Positions 13,769 through 26,600 of a DNA stretch of 64,000 nt are shown piece after piece. Under the pieces are notes generated by a model. That model was given only the letters and a program-made list of their open reading frames with translations. It ran no database searches and was not told the origin of the DNA. Every line of letters begins with the position of its first letter. Within the stretch, counting starts at the first letter, position 1. Made by a program: the position numbers and the translations under genes. The DNA lies in the NCBI RefSeq assembly GCF_035582795.1, contig NC_134367.1, positions 80,645,062-80,709,061 on the forward strand, given 5' to 3'. This DNA comes from Mycteria americana (Eukaryota > Chordata > Aves > Ciconiiformes > Ciconiidae).

Positions 13769-16700
13769 CAAACACATTTGGGATACTTGGCTTCTCACCC
13801 CGGCGCATTTCTGTGGCACGCACGCCTCCCTGACAACCACACTCATGTTACTTAATGTGGGAGGCTACTGTGATTATATACTAACCACAGTGCTAGAAAA
13901 TTATTAACCCTCCTATAATAACAGAGCTTTAAAGTGTCCCTTTTTATCACTCTCCCTGCCTATCTTGCAGCTTTTTTCAGTCCTCTGTACGTATTTAACA
14001 CCATCTGCAGAGAGCTTTTCCCCTTGATTTGCAGTAACTTATCATCAGACGGTGAAATCATTTTTTTTCCTCATTTCAGCTCTCCTGGAATTCTTCCTAT
14101 TTCTGGCTTTATAGATTCCTTGTTCTGAAGTCCTCTTCAGAAGCACCTAGGAGACAATATGTGGTTTTTCAGCCTTTTTTGATTTGTGAGCTCCTAAAAA
14201 TTTGAAATTAAAGTTCATACTGTGGTACAGTGTAGTTAAGCCTGCTGGCATTAGGCTTACTATTCATAGTTACCTTTCTCTGACCTCCTAGAAGCAGCCT
14301 GTGCTCTATAAATACCGGTTATAAAGCTGTGGTTGTAGGCATACAAGTATTATATCAACTCCAGTGCCCCAGTGACAACAAAGGAGACCCAGGATGCAAA
14401 CATAATCAAAACCACAGATCTAAACGTAGCATGAAGAGCTAGAAAAGCCATTCTACAATCATACTCATTTTATTAGAGGTACTTTGTATGTGTGCAACAT
14501 ACGCCTACTTTTTTGGGGAGAGGGAGAAAAAGGAGCTGAATTTTCTAACAGATAGTTATGAGTACACTTCAGATGATTCAGAATTCAGGTGCAAATCAGG
14601 TAAGCACATATGAAGCTTCCTTGAACATCTTAGTTTAACAAAATGCATCATAGAATTATTTTCAAGAAATTCAGCCCACTCCAAAGTCAAATTTGATAGA
14701 ACTATCCCCAAACTCGTTAGCTTCAGTAGGTGTGACTAAAACAAAAAAGGGAAATGTTCACAGTACTAATTTTAATCAGCAGCATCTCATTCTCAGTACC
14801 TCTCCAGTACTGAGGCCTATTTTCTTTGGAAAATATAGCCAGAGTCAGTGACAACATACAATGTAGTCCAAAACCCTTCCCGCTTTGCTTCCAAAGCAAT
14901 GTCTGTGGACATAATCACATCAGCCATCCACTGAACTGCCTCTTCCCAAATATCTGTATATACATCTAATGCTATAAAGATGTATGGCAAATTTCCATTC
15001 CAATAAATAACTTCATAAACCTCAGTCCTTACAGAATATAGAGAATTCTATGCCAAGGTGAAATTCTCAGCAATCAGAGGCCACAGTGTAGCTGATAAGC
15101 ACTCTGTTCTTCCACTAATGCCACAGTGAAATAGCAATATTGGGGAGACAGGAGATACTGATTTGGCTATGCACAGAAGGATGGTGAGCAACACAGTTAG
15201 TCAGCACACTTAGTATATAATCAGGAAAATCTTTTTCCCTTTGCAAATAATTTTGGTTCACATAGCCCTTTGCCTTAAATTGCATCTGAGATAAGGAATC
15301 TGTTTAATTCCAATGATCTCAGCATAGGAGACTTTGGGTATGTCCTAGCCATTAACTTCTTCCACTTCCTTGCCATTGAATAGTTTAAAAAATGATTTCT
15401 GCATTGCATGTGTAAGACAATGAATTTTCATCCTGACGGCAACTGTCTCTGCTCTTGCCCTTTTGCATGTCCAAGTGCATCAAGGGAGGGTCAAGTCCTC
15501 CTAGTGAAAAGCATGAAAATGAACTTCTGCTTCTCTTCTTTTCATTTTATTCTTTAGGGAATGTTAAGTAGAAAACAGGAGAAAAAAAGCATAAAAAGCC
15601 ATACTACTGCCATTTTCTGCCAAATTCTGTATACCCAGACAGTGGTCAAACTCAGACTGTTTTCATAATTGAACTTCTTGGCTTTCATTAGTGAATGAGC
15701 TAATAATCTTACAAGATTTAAGATTTTATTTGTGTTTTAGCATTCCAGTGGTCCAGACAAAGTCTTGAACTTTTATATGTTAAATAGTAAAGCTCCTGTT
15801 GATGCTACAACTTGTGTGGGTGCAAGTGTCACTTCTGAATTCCCACTGAAGGATACTTCCTGTTGTCTCGAGTCAATGTATCTGTATCATTCCATCTTGG
15901 AAATTGTAGAAGAGTTTGATAGAGTTTTAAATGTAATAATGCATTGAGTGAATTAGAACCTTTAGCTTTTTAGACTCACTTTTGGGACACTAGGAATGCA
16001 GAGAAAATATTGCATGTAAATGTAGGAGTAAAGGTTTGCAGTAATGCATATTTCTCAGAGCAACTTGTTAGCCTGATGTCTCTATCTTGGATGCTGAAGA
16101 CTAGGCACCCAGAGTGATTTGACAGAGCTTTTGAGCACATTTAGCTGCTCAAGTCTCCTGCTGAAACTGAGATTCTTCATTTGGGGCTTGTAAGTCTGCA
16201 GTTTGTGTTCATCATTGCCTGGTCAGCCCCGCCTGGTCAATTTGATCGGTGGGCTTTCTCCTCTCTTGGTTTGTAGCTTTACAGGATCACCAGACTGCTG
16301 ATACTCTTTCAGTTTGTGTTTTGAAAACCAGAATAAACATGAAATGCCATCACTGTGCACAGCCCTAACCATCTCCCCTGCTCCGCCACTAACACAGATG
16401 TGACATGGCAGCTCCCCAGGCAAACCAGCTGTAAACACAGTTACTTCCACAGCCTGCAACCCAATCAAGAATGAAAGCAAGTCTGAAATCCTCTTTATTT
16501 CCCATCTGTCATGCCAATCATCCCACTTGCTGACATCTTGAGAACAGCATGAGGGGGGGTAAATGAGTCTGTGGGGTAGCTCCAGTGACTTCCCAGGAAT
16601 TATGTCATGGGTGAATTTGATGCACTGCATCCCTAGTTACAAAAGCTGAGCCAGGAAAAGAAAGGAAAAACAGTGGAATGCTTGAAAAAAAATCACTATT

Positions 16701-19700
16701 AGCTAACAATAGTGTCCAGGCTTCATTATAATGATAACACATGGAATTAATAGAATTGGTGGTGGCTGAACTTCTGCTCATTTCAGCTGTTATTCTGCTG
16801 ACGTTCTGCATTGAGGTATAATTAGACATACTGCGATGGTTTTAAACCTGAGAAGTACAAACATCAAAAACCAGCCCTTAGCTGAGCATTTTCCTGTTGA
16901 TCGCTCTTCACCTGTAGCGAAGTATCACAGCAGCTGTCTGTACAGAGTAGCGGCTAATGATGGAATCCCAGGTCTCCTTCACATCCATGTAAGATATGGG
17001 AGACTGCCTAAATGCTGTATTGGTGTCAATGTATGTTTGTATTCCTCAGAAGCAAGTTTCAGACATAGGACTCCTTGTTTTCCAGATCAACTTATGTTCT
17101 TTCCTTTACACGGTCACTCAAGCTGCTCGTCTCAGGGTAGCTTCCTGGGGAGCATGTTCAGCAAGGAGGGCTGAGTTCATGGTTAGGGAGCAATAGGTAC
17201 TACAGCTCTCTGCAGGAGCCAAAGGGTTTGCTGTGGTGTGGAGGACAGAGGGGCTGCTGTAGTTAAAAGCTGAGCTACTCTCTTCCACTGAGCACAGCTG
17301 GGGTGGTCCCTTCAGCCTCAGGATGGTTGAGGAGGGCTCAGAAGGGGCTCGGAAATGAAAACTGCTGCTATTGCTTCAGAGTAGCAATTGGGCAGTCCTT
17401 CCCTGGCATGCTGTTGCCTTGCTACCTGTCAGAGACAGCGGTCACAGATGCCTTGTTTTGCTGCATGCTTCCTTTGAGCAACCTTTGCCTAATGGGGGAT
17501 TTTGCACTTGGTAGTCTGGAAGGACTCTGGGCTGGGGCTCTCCCTGACCTTGTAGCTCTGGAGTGATGGCCTGTGACTTCGAGTGCAGGTGGCCTGTGAC
17601 TATTTCAAGTGCAGCATCCAAATCTCAGCACTGCCACATGAGCAGCGGTGGGGCTGGGTTAGAGCCCTCACAGCAATAAAGAAGCTAGCAAAGGCTGCTG
17701 GGGCTGGAACAGCCAGAGCCCTCTGGTGCCACGCTCAGCCTGCCTCGTCCTGCGGGCAGCGACTCGCTTCCCAAAGAGCCGCTGCTATCGCCTGCCTTTC
17801 AGCTGCTCCTGGAGCACCTCTCACCTTCAGCTCTCACTCCTTCAGAGCTTCGGACCAGGATGGGTGGGCAAATACAAAATTGACTCCAGCACAGCCTTAA
17901 AATGTCCACTGGACTCAAGTTCACCAGCACGAGAATCATCCGTAGATGGTTTTGAGACTCACCACATGATAACTGCCTTTCGTTTGACCAGTGCCCTGCC
18001 TGACAAGAAGTCACTTCAAGCAAAGGTCTGGTCTGAAGGATGGTGTCTCCAACAAAACATCAGTTCTTTGACTCTGTCCCATGGTTTGGGTACTGGATGT
18101 GGACTTGAAAATCTAAGATTGTGTCAAGGCCAAGAAGGCCGATAATTATCCAGTTCCAAAATTATTAGAGCAATAAAAGTATTAATGAAGTTTTTAAAAT
18201 AATAATTCTTATCTATTCCGCAAATTGCTCTTAAAGCTTCCTTAATTCCTTTTCTATTCTATCTTTTTCCCCTTTATTTTCTTTCCTTTGTGGTTTGGGA
18301 GCAATTTGCTCTTACACCGAAGTGTAAATGTCTGCCTTTGACAGAAGGAAACTGCTGATCTGGTGCATAGATTTCGGCAGTGGATGATTTTGATTCACTA
18401 GAGCTTGGAGTGATGATGGCAGATGTTAGCTCCTGCAACAGAGACGCTGCATAAAGCTGTTCTGAAACAGCCATCAGATCTATGCACTTGCTAATCAAGT
18501 CACAGTGAAAGTGCTGAACTTCTCACTCCTAAAGTGTATCAGGTTTGGTGCTAGACTTCTAATTGAATCACCGACTGACATTTCTTGCATTCTCTTAGAC
18601 CTTTATCGTACAAGATGCAGCAAGGTAAAAAGATTTTGTGGATTCCTCCTGGAAGGGAAAATAGACAGTGAATATTTCTATTTGTATTACTGATTAAAGC
18701 TGGGCATCCCTGATTCTCACTATGAGGCTTCATATGGAGCGGAAAGCTGGTTTTATGAAGCTTAGTATACACATATAAAAGAATAGTGCATCAAAGTATT
18801 TATTGGTATTTGTTGATTTTAAATATTTCAGATCTGTTTGCTTAGGAAGCAGGTATTCCTGAGTGCTGTCAGCAGAGCTAGCCCACAGTCTCCGATGGAC
18901 AGAGCACTGACAGGTGTCACACTCATAACCAGATGTTATCAAGATTCTCAGTGTACCTGCCAACAAAACGTACTAATTTTTACGAGTGTACTGAACTGCA
19001 ATCATATTTTTGGTGCCAGTATAGCTGGAGTACTGGCCACCCGAGTCTCCTGCCCTGCTTTGCACTGTCCTACTTCTTCCCTCCAGAGCCCTGGTCCCAG
19101 CGCAGTTTCTGCTCCGGCAGAGGAAAGCAGTGTTTCTGAAGGGCAGTGCTAGGGAGAAGGTCCAATGTCCCAGAGTAAGGAGGGGTGGCACCACCCGTTC
19201 TGCCCTCCCCAGAAAGTCACCGCTCAGTAGCATCACTGCACGTGGTGATACCTCAACACTTAACAGCAGGTTCTCTGCCTTGCTGGGGTTCTCCAGCACC
19301 ATAGGTTTCCCCTGGATCAAGTGTGGGCACATCATCATATTTCTGTCAAATCAGCCAAGGCATAGGATGATGACGTTTGTGCCAGCTTTATGCTTTTATG
19401 TTGGACTTAACGCTTTTTATGTTTTACGCTGGCTCTGGGAGGAGAGACGTTATCTGACCTGGCAGAAAGTGTGAGCTGTAGAGGCAGTGATACCTCATCT
19501 GGCATAAAACCTGTCAGTACAAAATTAACTCATCATTTTTCTTTATTTGAATTGGCAGTGTGAGTTCATTCTGGATCAGCACTTTCATCATGTATCTGGC
19601 AACATTTCTGACGGAGTATTAACAGCCCTAAAGCAAGATTTACTGAGTTGTGGGACCACAAACTTACTGTTTGAGCTTACTCTGATAAAAAGGCAGGGAG

Positions 19701-20995
19701 CTACTGGGTGGCAGTTTTTACCAGGTTTCAGAACGCTCCTACCCAGAGCAGTTTTCTAGTTAGGAACAATTTCCTCCCCCACAAAAAAAACACCCTCAAA
19801 ATTCCTATCTAACCAATAAACCCCACCCCAACACAGAAAATCCATGGATTAAAGGTTCATATGTAACTTTTGACACACTCCCCCAAACCAAACCTTTTGT
19901 GTAAATGGGAAAAAGAATCCTTTTGTGGTGTAGAAAGTCAACATGGCATAAATCACTATTTTGTTTGTTCTGTTGCTAGACATGCTGAACAAGAAACCAC
20001 CACCAGACCTGTGAAATTCTCCCATTAATCCTACCAGAGCGATTATGTCCAATACTCTTGGGACCATGAAAAAATGCTTAAACATACTCCACTGACTAAA
20101 ATGTAGTATTTTCCTAGTTGCAGTAAGGATGGTGTTGTACACTAGCTCAAATACTTGAATTAAATGACTTTACATAATTTTTACTTTTCTCGACCACATT
20201 TTCAAAAAATTATTTGAAAATAGAGTGGTTTAAAAACATAACATAGTTTCCAAAGAATAGAAGGCATTGGCTAAAAGTTTAGTCTTTCAATACTTCTGTT
20301 TGGTAATGAATCCTTGGAGTAAACAAGCACTCTCTTACCCACAAGTTTCTGCAAAGCACATGCCTTTTGTTTCAGACCCAGTACACTCGGCTGAATGAGG
20401 TAATGCCTACATCTCCTAGGCCAGGAATGTATTCAGACTGGGCACTGAAACAGGGTAGGAGGATAAAACCTGCTCTTCGGTAAACACAGGGTGAACTTCA
20501 GCTCAGCTTCCAGATTGCTGTGCTCAGAGGAAAGAATTAGGACTGCTTGTCTGAACACAAAAAAATCACTTCATCAGTTTAGCAACCGATTCAAAGCTTC
20601 ACATAGGTGCCCTCAAATGCATTCAAAACACATTATGTATAAATAAACATGCGTTTTAAATTAAGAGTGTCTTGTGACAAAATTGCATCAATTTAAGTGA
20701 GACAGTTAAACACTACTCTGTCCTCCATACAAATACTGTTTTTAAATTCATTCATTTACAAGCAGGCGCTGAAGCAGGTTTCTTGAGCTAGAGGCTGAAA
20801 GGACCCTGGTTCTGATTGAGCTATAGCAACCTTCTGAAAAAATAAAAAAGAACCCCTCTGCACAGCGATGACGAAAACACAGATCTGTTTCACCAAAGAA
20901 AGCTCCTTTGTATTCCTGATGTGATGTTAGAGTTCAGAATAATTTTCTTTAGACATCGAAGTCAGACAAGCACAATTTCCAGAAGTACATTAAAT

Positions 20996-21804
20996 AGTAT
21001 TTATTGAGTTTGCAATTTCAGGGGCAAAGCTATAATCTCAGTCCCAGCTATTCACACACTTTGGCACTGAGCCCTCATGTTCTTTCACCCATTCAACAAA
21101 TGAACAATAACATGGAACATCATAAAGAGGGGGTTTGAAAAAAAACCCCTATACTCTCAGTTTTGAAAACAGGAAACAAACTGAAGTCTTGTTCTCATTC
21201 ACAAATACATCTACCTTCTTGATTAAACATAGCATGTTTCTATGGAAGAACAGACTTGTCCTCCTGATGTTTGGGAGAAGGTGTAAGATGGTTGATCTGA
21301 AAGAAAGTAAAGCTATGGAGAGCACTTTTCCATACGAGCACCGTGACAGCTGGATGGTTAATGCAGACTTCAGACTGCAAAGAATTCCTCACAAGAGGGA
21401 GGGATGCTACCAAATACCCAGTTGGGAAGAGTCCCTCTTCTTGCAAAGCCGTTGTGTCTGGGACTGATTCTGTGAGTGTATATAGTCAACAAACCATCAA
21501 GAGCCTGCCTGTAAAATCTTATGGCAGAGATTGTTTTAATTTTCACCATGGTGACCCTTCTGCATAGTAAAAAAAGGCATCACACAATATACACAGATTC
21601 ATATTTACAGAATAAATGGAAAAAGAGGATATTAGATACAGTGACATTTATGTCCAGGCATTAACAAACAAGATCCCTTGTGTTGATTCAGGGGTTATTC
21701 ACAGTTCCTTTAAGCAAGTCCTTTTCTCTGCACATGGGTTCTCTTGTTTTGCAAATGAGAGCCAGCAGGATGTCTCACTGTAAAAAACAGATGCTTGCTC
21801 TCAC
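20996..21804 (-). other. DACT2: DACT2 3' UTR (extent inferred)
   Basis: This is the sequence downstream of the DACT2 stop on the minus strand. Two hexamers could end it: ATTAAA at 21540-21535, about 265 bases past the stop, and AATAAA at 21005-21000, about 800 bases past the stop and followed by a GT-rich stretch. No open frame here resembles a protein. The true end is not known. Confidence 0.45.
21000..21005 (-). other. Candidate distal polyadenylation signal AATAAA for DACT2
   Basis: This is the canonical hexamer on the minus strand, about 800 bases past the stop. A GT-rich stretch (containing TTGTGCTTGTCTG) lies 25-50 bases further on. The weaker ATTAAA at 21540-21535 is a proximal alternative. 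Confidence 0.4.
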
Positions 21805-23603
21805 TTAAACCATGGTCATGACCTTCAGAGAGGCAGGTTGGAATCTCCTAATCTTCTTCTTTAGTGCCTTTGAAGCTTTGATGCGACAGATTTTGGGCAC
21901 TGGGGGAAGAGGCTTGGAAGAGGCCTGGACAGTCCCTGATTGTCTGACCGAACCTTCAGGCCAAATCAGCTCACTTTCATCCCCCTCATCACAGTCAAGG
22001 GCAAGGCTGCTACTGTTACTGCTGCCATCTGAATCGCTTTCACTGGACTCACTGTCCCCAAAACGGTTAGTCGTGAAATCGCTGACCTCCCCTTCGCTGG
22101 TCTCTGCGATGGTGGAGTGAAAGAGGGAAGCGCACTCTGCGGAGTACTCGGAGTGGTCTGACTCGCTTTTGGCATAAGCTCCGTGCCGCTGACTCTTGGA
22201 GCGAGCCCTCATACTGACAGTGCGCAGGACACCAGCTCTCCTTGCTGGCTGCCTTGGCGCTCCCAGGCCAAAGCTACTAGAGAGGCTGGCCAGGTGGGCC
22301 TTGGCAGAGATCTCCACTGTGGACTGCCACTTGCGCTGCTTCTTCTTGTTGGCTGTGTCTACGCAAGCTGCTTCGAGGGAATAGAGTGCATTGGCAGAGG
22401 CTCTGTAGAGCTCTGGCCTGGATGGCACGGTGGGGAGCCTGGCCTGCACAGGGAACAGGCTAGACTCCGAGCACGACCTGCCGGTCACGTCACCAGAATA
22501 CGAAGGTCTGCGCACGAGGCTCTTTGCTTCGTGTGGTCTTTGGGGCTGATTCCACTCAGCAGGCAGCCTGGCAGCCCCAAGGGCCCCTCTCGCCTTCTCC
22601 ATGCAAAAGGCTTGCTTCCCAGGCCGTAGTACCTTTTCGCTGTTCCTCCTCTTTATCTTCACTGCCTTTGTTTTGGAGCTGGCAAACTTGACCCGGACTT
22701 GGTGGGATTCTGCAGGGACGAACTGAGCACGAACAAATTCAGTCCGTGCCACTCGCTCGTGACAGCCGGCGTTAGCCAATTTGGCATTGCCACACCTTTT
22801 GAGGGGCAGCTTTCTGGGTGGGACGGCTTTAGCATTCCAGGTGCCTGGGCTGGAGTCCTCCTGGCACAGCTGTGAGCAGGATGAACTGCGCTCCACGCTG
22901 CTCTCTGCTGCTTCTGCCAGAGGAGAGCCCCTTGCTGCTGACCTGGCAGGATAACAACTATTCACAGCTGATGGCTCTGCGTCAGGCCGAGTGGATGGCT
23001 GTTCTTCATTCACACAGCGCATGGTCTCCTGCTGCTTGGCACATTCCCCCTCTGGCACCTCTCTCTGCAGCTTCCCTTCAGCTTTGTTACTTTCCAGAGA
23101 ACTTGCTTGTTTTTCCAGCTGGCTAATGCTGCTGTTAATTTTCACTCCACCGGCGCTGGGGGTTATAATGAGTCTCTGGTGCATTGTGGCTGGCTGGCTC
23201 TTTGTTGAAACCCACTCACTGGCATCAGCCCGATTGTTCCCTTTGCATCTTGTCAGCTGCAGTAATTTATTGATGTAACCCCCTGGCTTGGCCTCAGTGG
23301 TTGTCCTAGTCCTAATCAAGCTGGGACCTGTCGCACTAGGCATGGGTTTGCTGGGAGGAGCCTGGAGGTCTGTTTCTGGGGATGTCCCCACCAGGGAGAA
23401 AAGGGGACTTTGTAAAGCCACCGCATGAAGGGGGCTTGGGTAAGGATACACATCAATGCCATTCTTGGAGACCAAGTCGTTCTGGAATTTGGGGTCCATG
23501 CTGAGCAAGTGCATGTCTCCGGCATGGCACAGAGGCAACATGGATTTGGGATCTGTCTCTTTCTGAAATCTAGCGTCTGCTGGAATGAGTCTTTCCAAGT
23601 CAC
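21805..23603 (-). CDS. DACT2: DACT2 coding exon 4, large terminal exon (residues 221-819)
   Basis: The exon is 1799 bases, with acceptor TGTAG|GT and stop TAA at 21807-21805. It encodes the rest of the protein: DLERLIPADARF; the DLVSKNGIDVYPYPS and HAVALQSPLF block; a variable serine-rich middle; VKIKRRNSEKVLRPGKQ at 535-551; the basic NKKKQRKWQSTVEIS from 639; the SEYSAEC...FHST...FGDSESS block at 705-741; an acidic serine run; KASKALKKKIRRF at 797-808; and the PDZ ligand MTMV. An 18-codon open extension into intron 3 (to an ATG at 23658) is intronic and is excluded. Confidence 0.94.
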
Positions 23604-26600
23604 CTACACAGTGGATGAAAATAAATAACCTAATTAAATCACAGACAATTACATTCAAACTGGCTTATGCTAAAAGTGCTATTTCAGAGGGATGTGCTAA
23701 TTTTTACTAAAATCAGTAGCATGAATGAAGAAAATAGTTTCAGTCCTCCAAGATCACTGAATTGCTTCAAAAGCTTGTATTCACCTGAGCATAACGGAGA
23801 TTACAATGCCTTTTAATGCCAATAATAAAACTCAGGCCTTTGCAGGAAATTTAAACTGTGCTACTTGGATGAAAGTAAATCTGTGCATATATAAAAATGT
23901 TCTAGAATGTCACAGACTAACAGGAACCCAACCAACTAAACAAAAATAAGGGATTATTTTTATTTCTTAGCAGAGATAAAAAGTGAATCCAACAACCAGA
24001 AAGCCTGAAGCTGAATGTCATGTAAAATTATCCAATGCAACAGATAGTTTTTGAACACTTTCCCCTCAGGATAGGATAAAGACTTCCTCTGGATATATGA
24101 TTCTAACTCAGGAATTCCTGAAATTTACAGCATGCAGAGTCAATGGTATTTTTTTTAAAGTGGTTAAATTTGAATTCCAGCTTTTCCTCCAACCCTTTTA
24201 TATCACGTGTCTTGGAAAAATCTATAGTACTCAACCAGCTGCTTTAAGAGGATTTAAGCAGACGCTAGGTTATAGCGTTTCTTAACCTCTTAAATGCTGG
24301 AAGCTATAGTTGTTTATTCTTCTGCATTTTGCTTTAGTAAGGCATCAGTAAACAGAAGTACTCAACGCACGGGAGAGCCATTAAGACTCATGTGTCCCAC
24401 AGGCCAGAGTGTGACATGATTCTACTTTTCCTTAACCCCAAATCCAGTGAAACCTCCTAACTGGATCTCTCATTTCATTTGATAACAACATTACCAGTCT
24501 CATGCCTTTCTCAAGTAAGTAACTTCTTAGAGTATTCAATTCCAGAAAGAAATATTCAGAGGTTTTATTAAAAGGCAGAAAATCAGGAATGCCATAATTC
24601 TGTGTGGGGGGTTTTTAAGAGTCCACCTTCAGGACGTAGAAGAATGGACTAAAGAACCTTTACTTTGACAGAGAAAAAAAATCTAAGGGTAACACTCAGG
24701 CAGATGGGAGGCTCAGTCCCTGAAGATGGCATTTATGGCCACCAATTCAGATGTCTTAAATTTTGGAGTACTGTCAAGGTTGCTGTAAGTTACACTTGAC
24801 TGCTGCACCCTCCTCTCAAGGAGCACCTCCTGTGCACTGAGAGGACAGGCTGTGTCCTTGTGCAAAGCAAGACTGTTCCATCCAGACAAGTCATCCGATA
24901 GAGTGCTATGGTGCTGTGTTACCTCTGGTACCAAGAATACTGGAACCATCTGCAGTTAGCTTGGATTTCTCCATACCACAGTGCAGACTTCAGTGCCAAC
25001 AAATCCTCAGCTAACTGATTTCCTGGCTGCTTCATGCTACCAGGAAACCCAACCATCAAATCCAACCACATATTTCACTTACAGTGACTGTTTCTGTCCT
25101 GTGACAGGAAGCTTTTGAAAGACTTCGAAATTTGGCATTGTCTGCAGTGTCCTATGTAAGGCACATACAGACCTGCTACAGCAAAGGTTAGGATGATGAT
25201 TTCTCTAACAACATATTTTCATAATGAAAATTCTTTAGGAAATTGTTGGCAGTGTGTAGTGGTGCTTTCTTCTGAAAACAAAACAGGAAGGTGTCAAAAG
25301 ACTGCTGTGCTTTTGTTGCCTCAGCAAGCTTTCTGCTTGCCACTGAAAGAAAAGGCAATCGGTTTGTACCTGCAGTTACCTGTGGGGACAAGCTAAGGAG
25401 AGGAAAAGAGAAATTTCTTCCCCTCTCCAAATGATGCTTTTCTGAAGTAACATCTTGCCTCGCTTCCTGCAATGTGGTCAACTTTGTGAGAATTGTTTCT
25501 TCAAGACTACACCCACTACTACCCCACTACTTATGTTTCTCACACTAAAGGAAGTAAGAGGTTGTAGCCAGGAAGAAGGGAGGTGGTGGTGGAAAAAGGA
25601 AGGAGGGCTGAAGGAGGTCTGTAGCCTCATTCCCGCACCCCTACTTAACACCAGCTATCCCTTTTTCTGCTAGTCTATCTCCATACCCAAAAAACCATAA
25701 AGCCCTGGGGGTCCTAGTAAAATGTGGCAAGGCAGGAAAGTTTCTGATAGAACAAGGAGTCTGTAATCTGAACACGGAAGCCACAGATCATTAAGCTCAG
25801 GTCCATCCCCAGCCTCTGAGAAGCCTTGAGAAGACTTTGCTTTTATGCTATAATTTACCACCATCGCTTCGGGTGTGTCTGCACAGATAGGTACAGAACA
25901 GGTGGTCTTTGCTTCTGCTCTAAGCAAGCCAGAGGTGAGCTAGCTCAGATCAAGAAGCTGTGGGAATGACTCCAGAGTGACACGGTACTTGAAATGATGT
26001 TCCCTATGGCTTCCCTGTTTCTATGATGGAGCTGTCACACATCTGGCTGGGTCACCATATGAACTGCACTAACACAAGGTTGCTTTGAGGCCATGGAAGG
26101 ACCCAAAATAAGAAGTGATATGATGTCACTTCACAGATGGGTAAACAGATTTGGAATATTAATGGACTTGTCCATTTTGTCTAAAGCTATGATGCAAATT
26201 CATGGTTGATCCACTATTAGGCTCATGACTGGTTCCTAGGTAGTCAATTAACCTTTGGTGTCTGTTATCCCTAACGGTACATAATAAATTATGAAAAAGA
26301 GTATTGTTTGAGTCTACATTAATTTGAATAAATAGGGCAAGGTATATGTAAGTATTATCATAGTCATTTTACAACAGATAGAGAAAACAGGCACTAAGTC
26401 TGGAAGCGTCTCTTCCTCCTTAGATTTCTGTAAAATCTTTCTCAGTAAAATGCATCACCTCTAATTTTGAGTTCACCTTGTATTTTTCATACATCCCTGC
26501 ACCTTCACAGAAGGTATTTCAAATACTGCAATTTTTCTGATTTCACAAGCAGGTAAATTTAAAAAAGTATCACAACATTTATTACAATTTTATCTTATGC

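Larger units (their letters stand above)
9341..20995. other. Gene-free 3' flank of DACT2, proximal part
   Basis: This is AT-rich sequence with an old CR1 tail fragment at 11.7 kb and a GC-rich patch at 13.6-13.77 kb. No exon was recognised. The 182-residue frame at 12349-12897 (minus) is low in homology signals. Confidence 0.6.

Noticed and set aside
23604-23658. ATG at 23658 as the start of a single-exon 617-residue protein
   Set aside because: Homology begins exactly at the acceptor (GDLERL). The 18 preceding codons are hydrophobic intronic sequence ahead of a proper 3' splice site.
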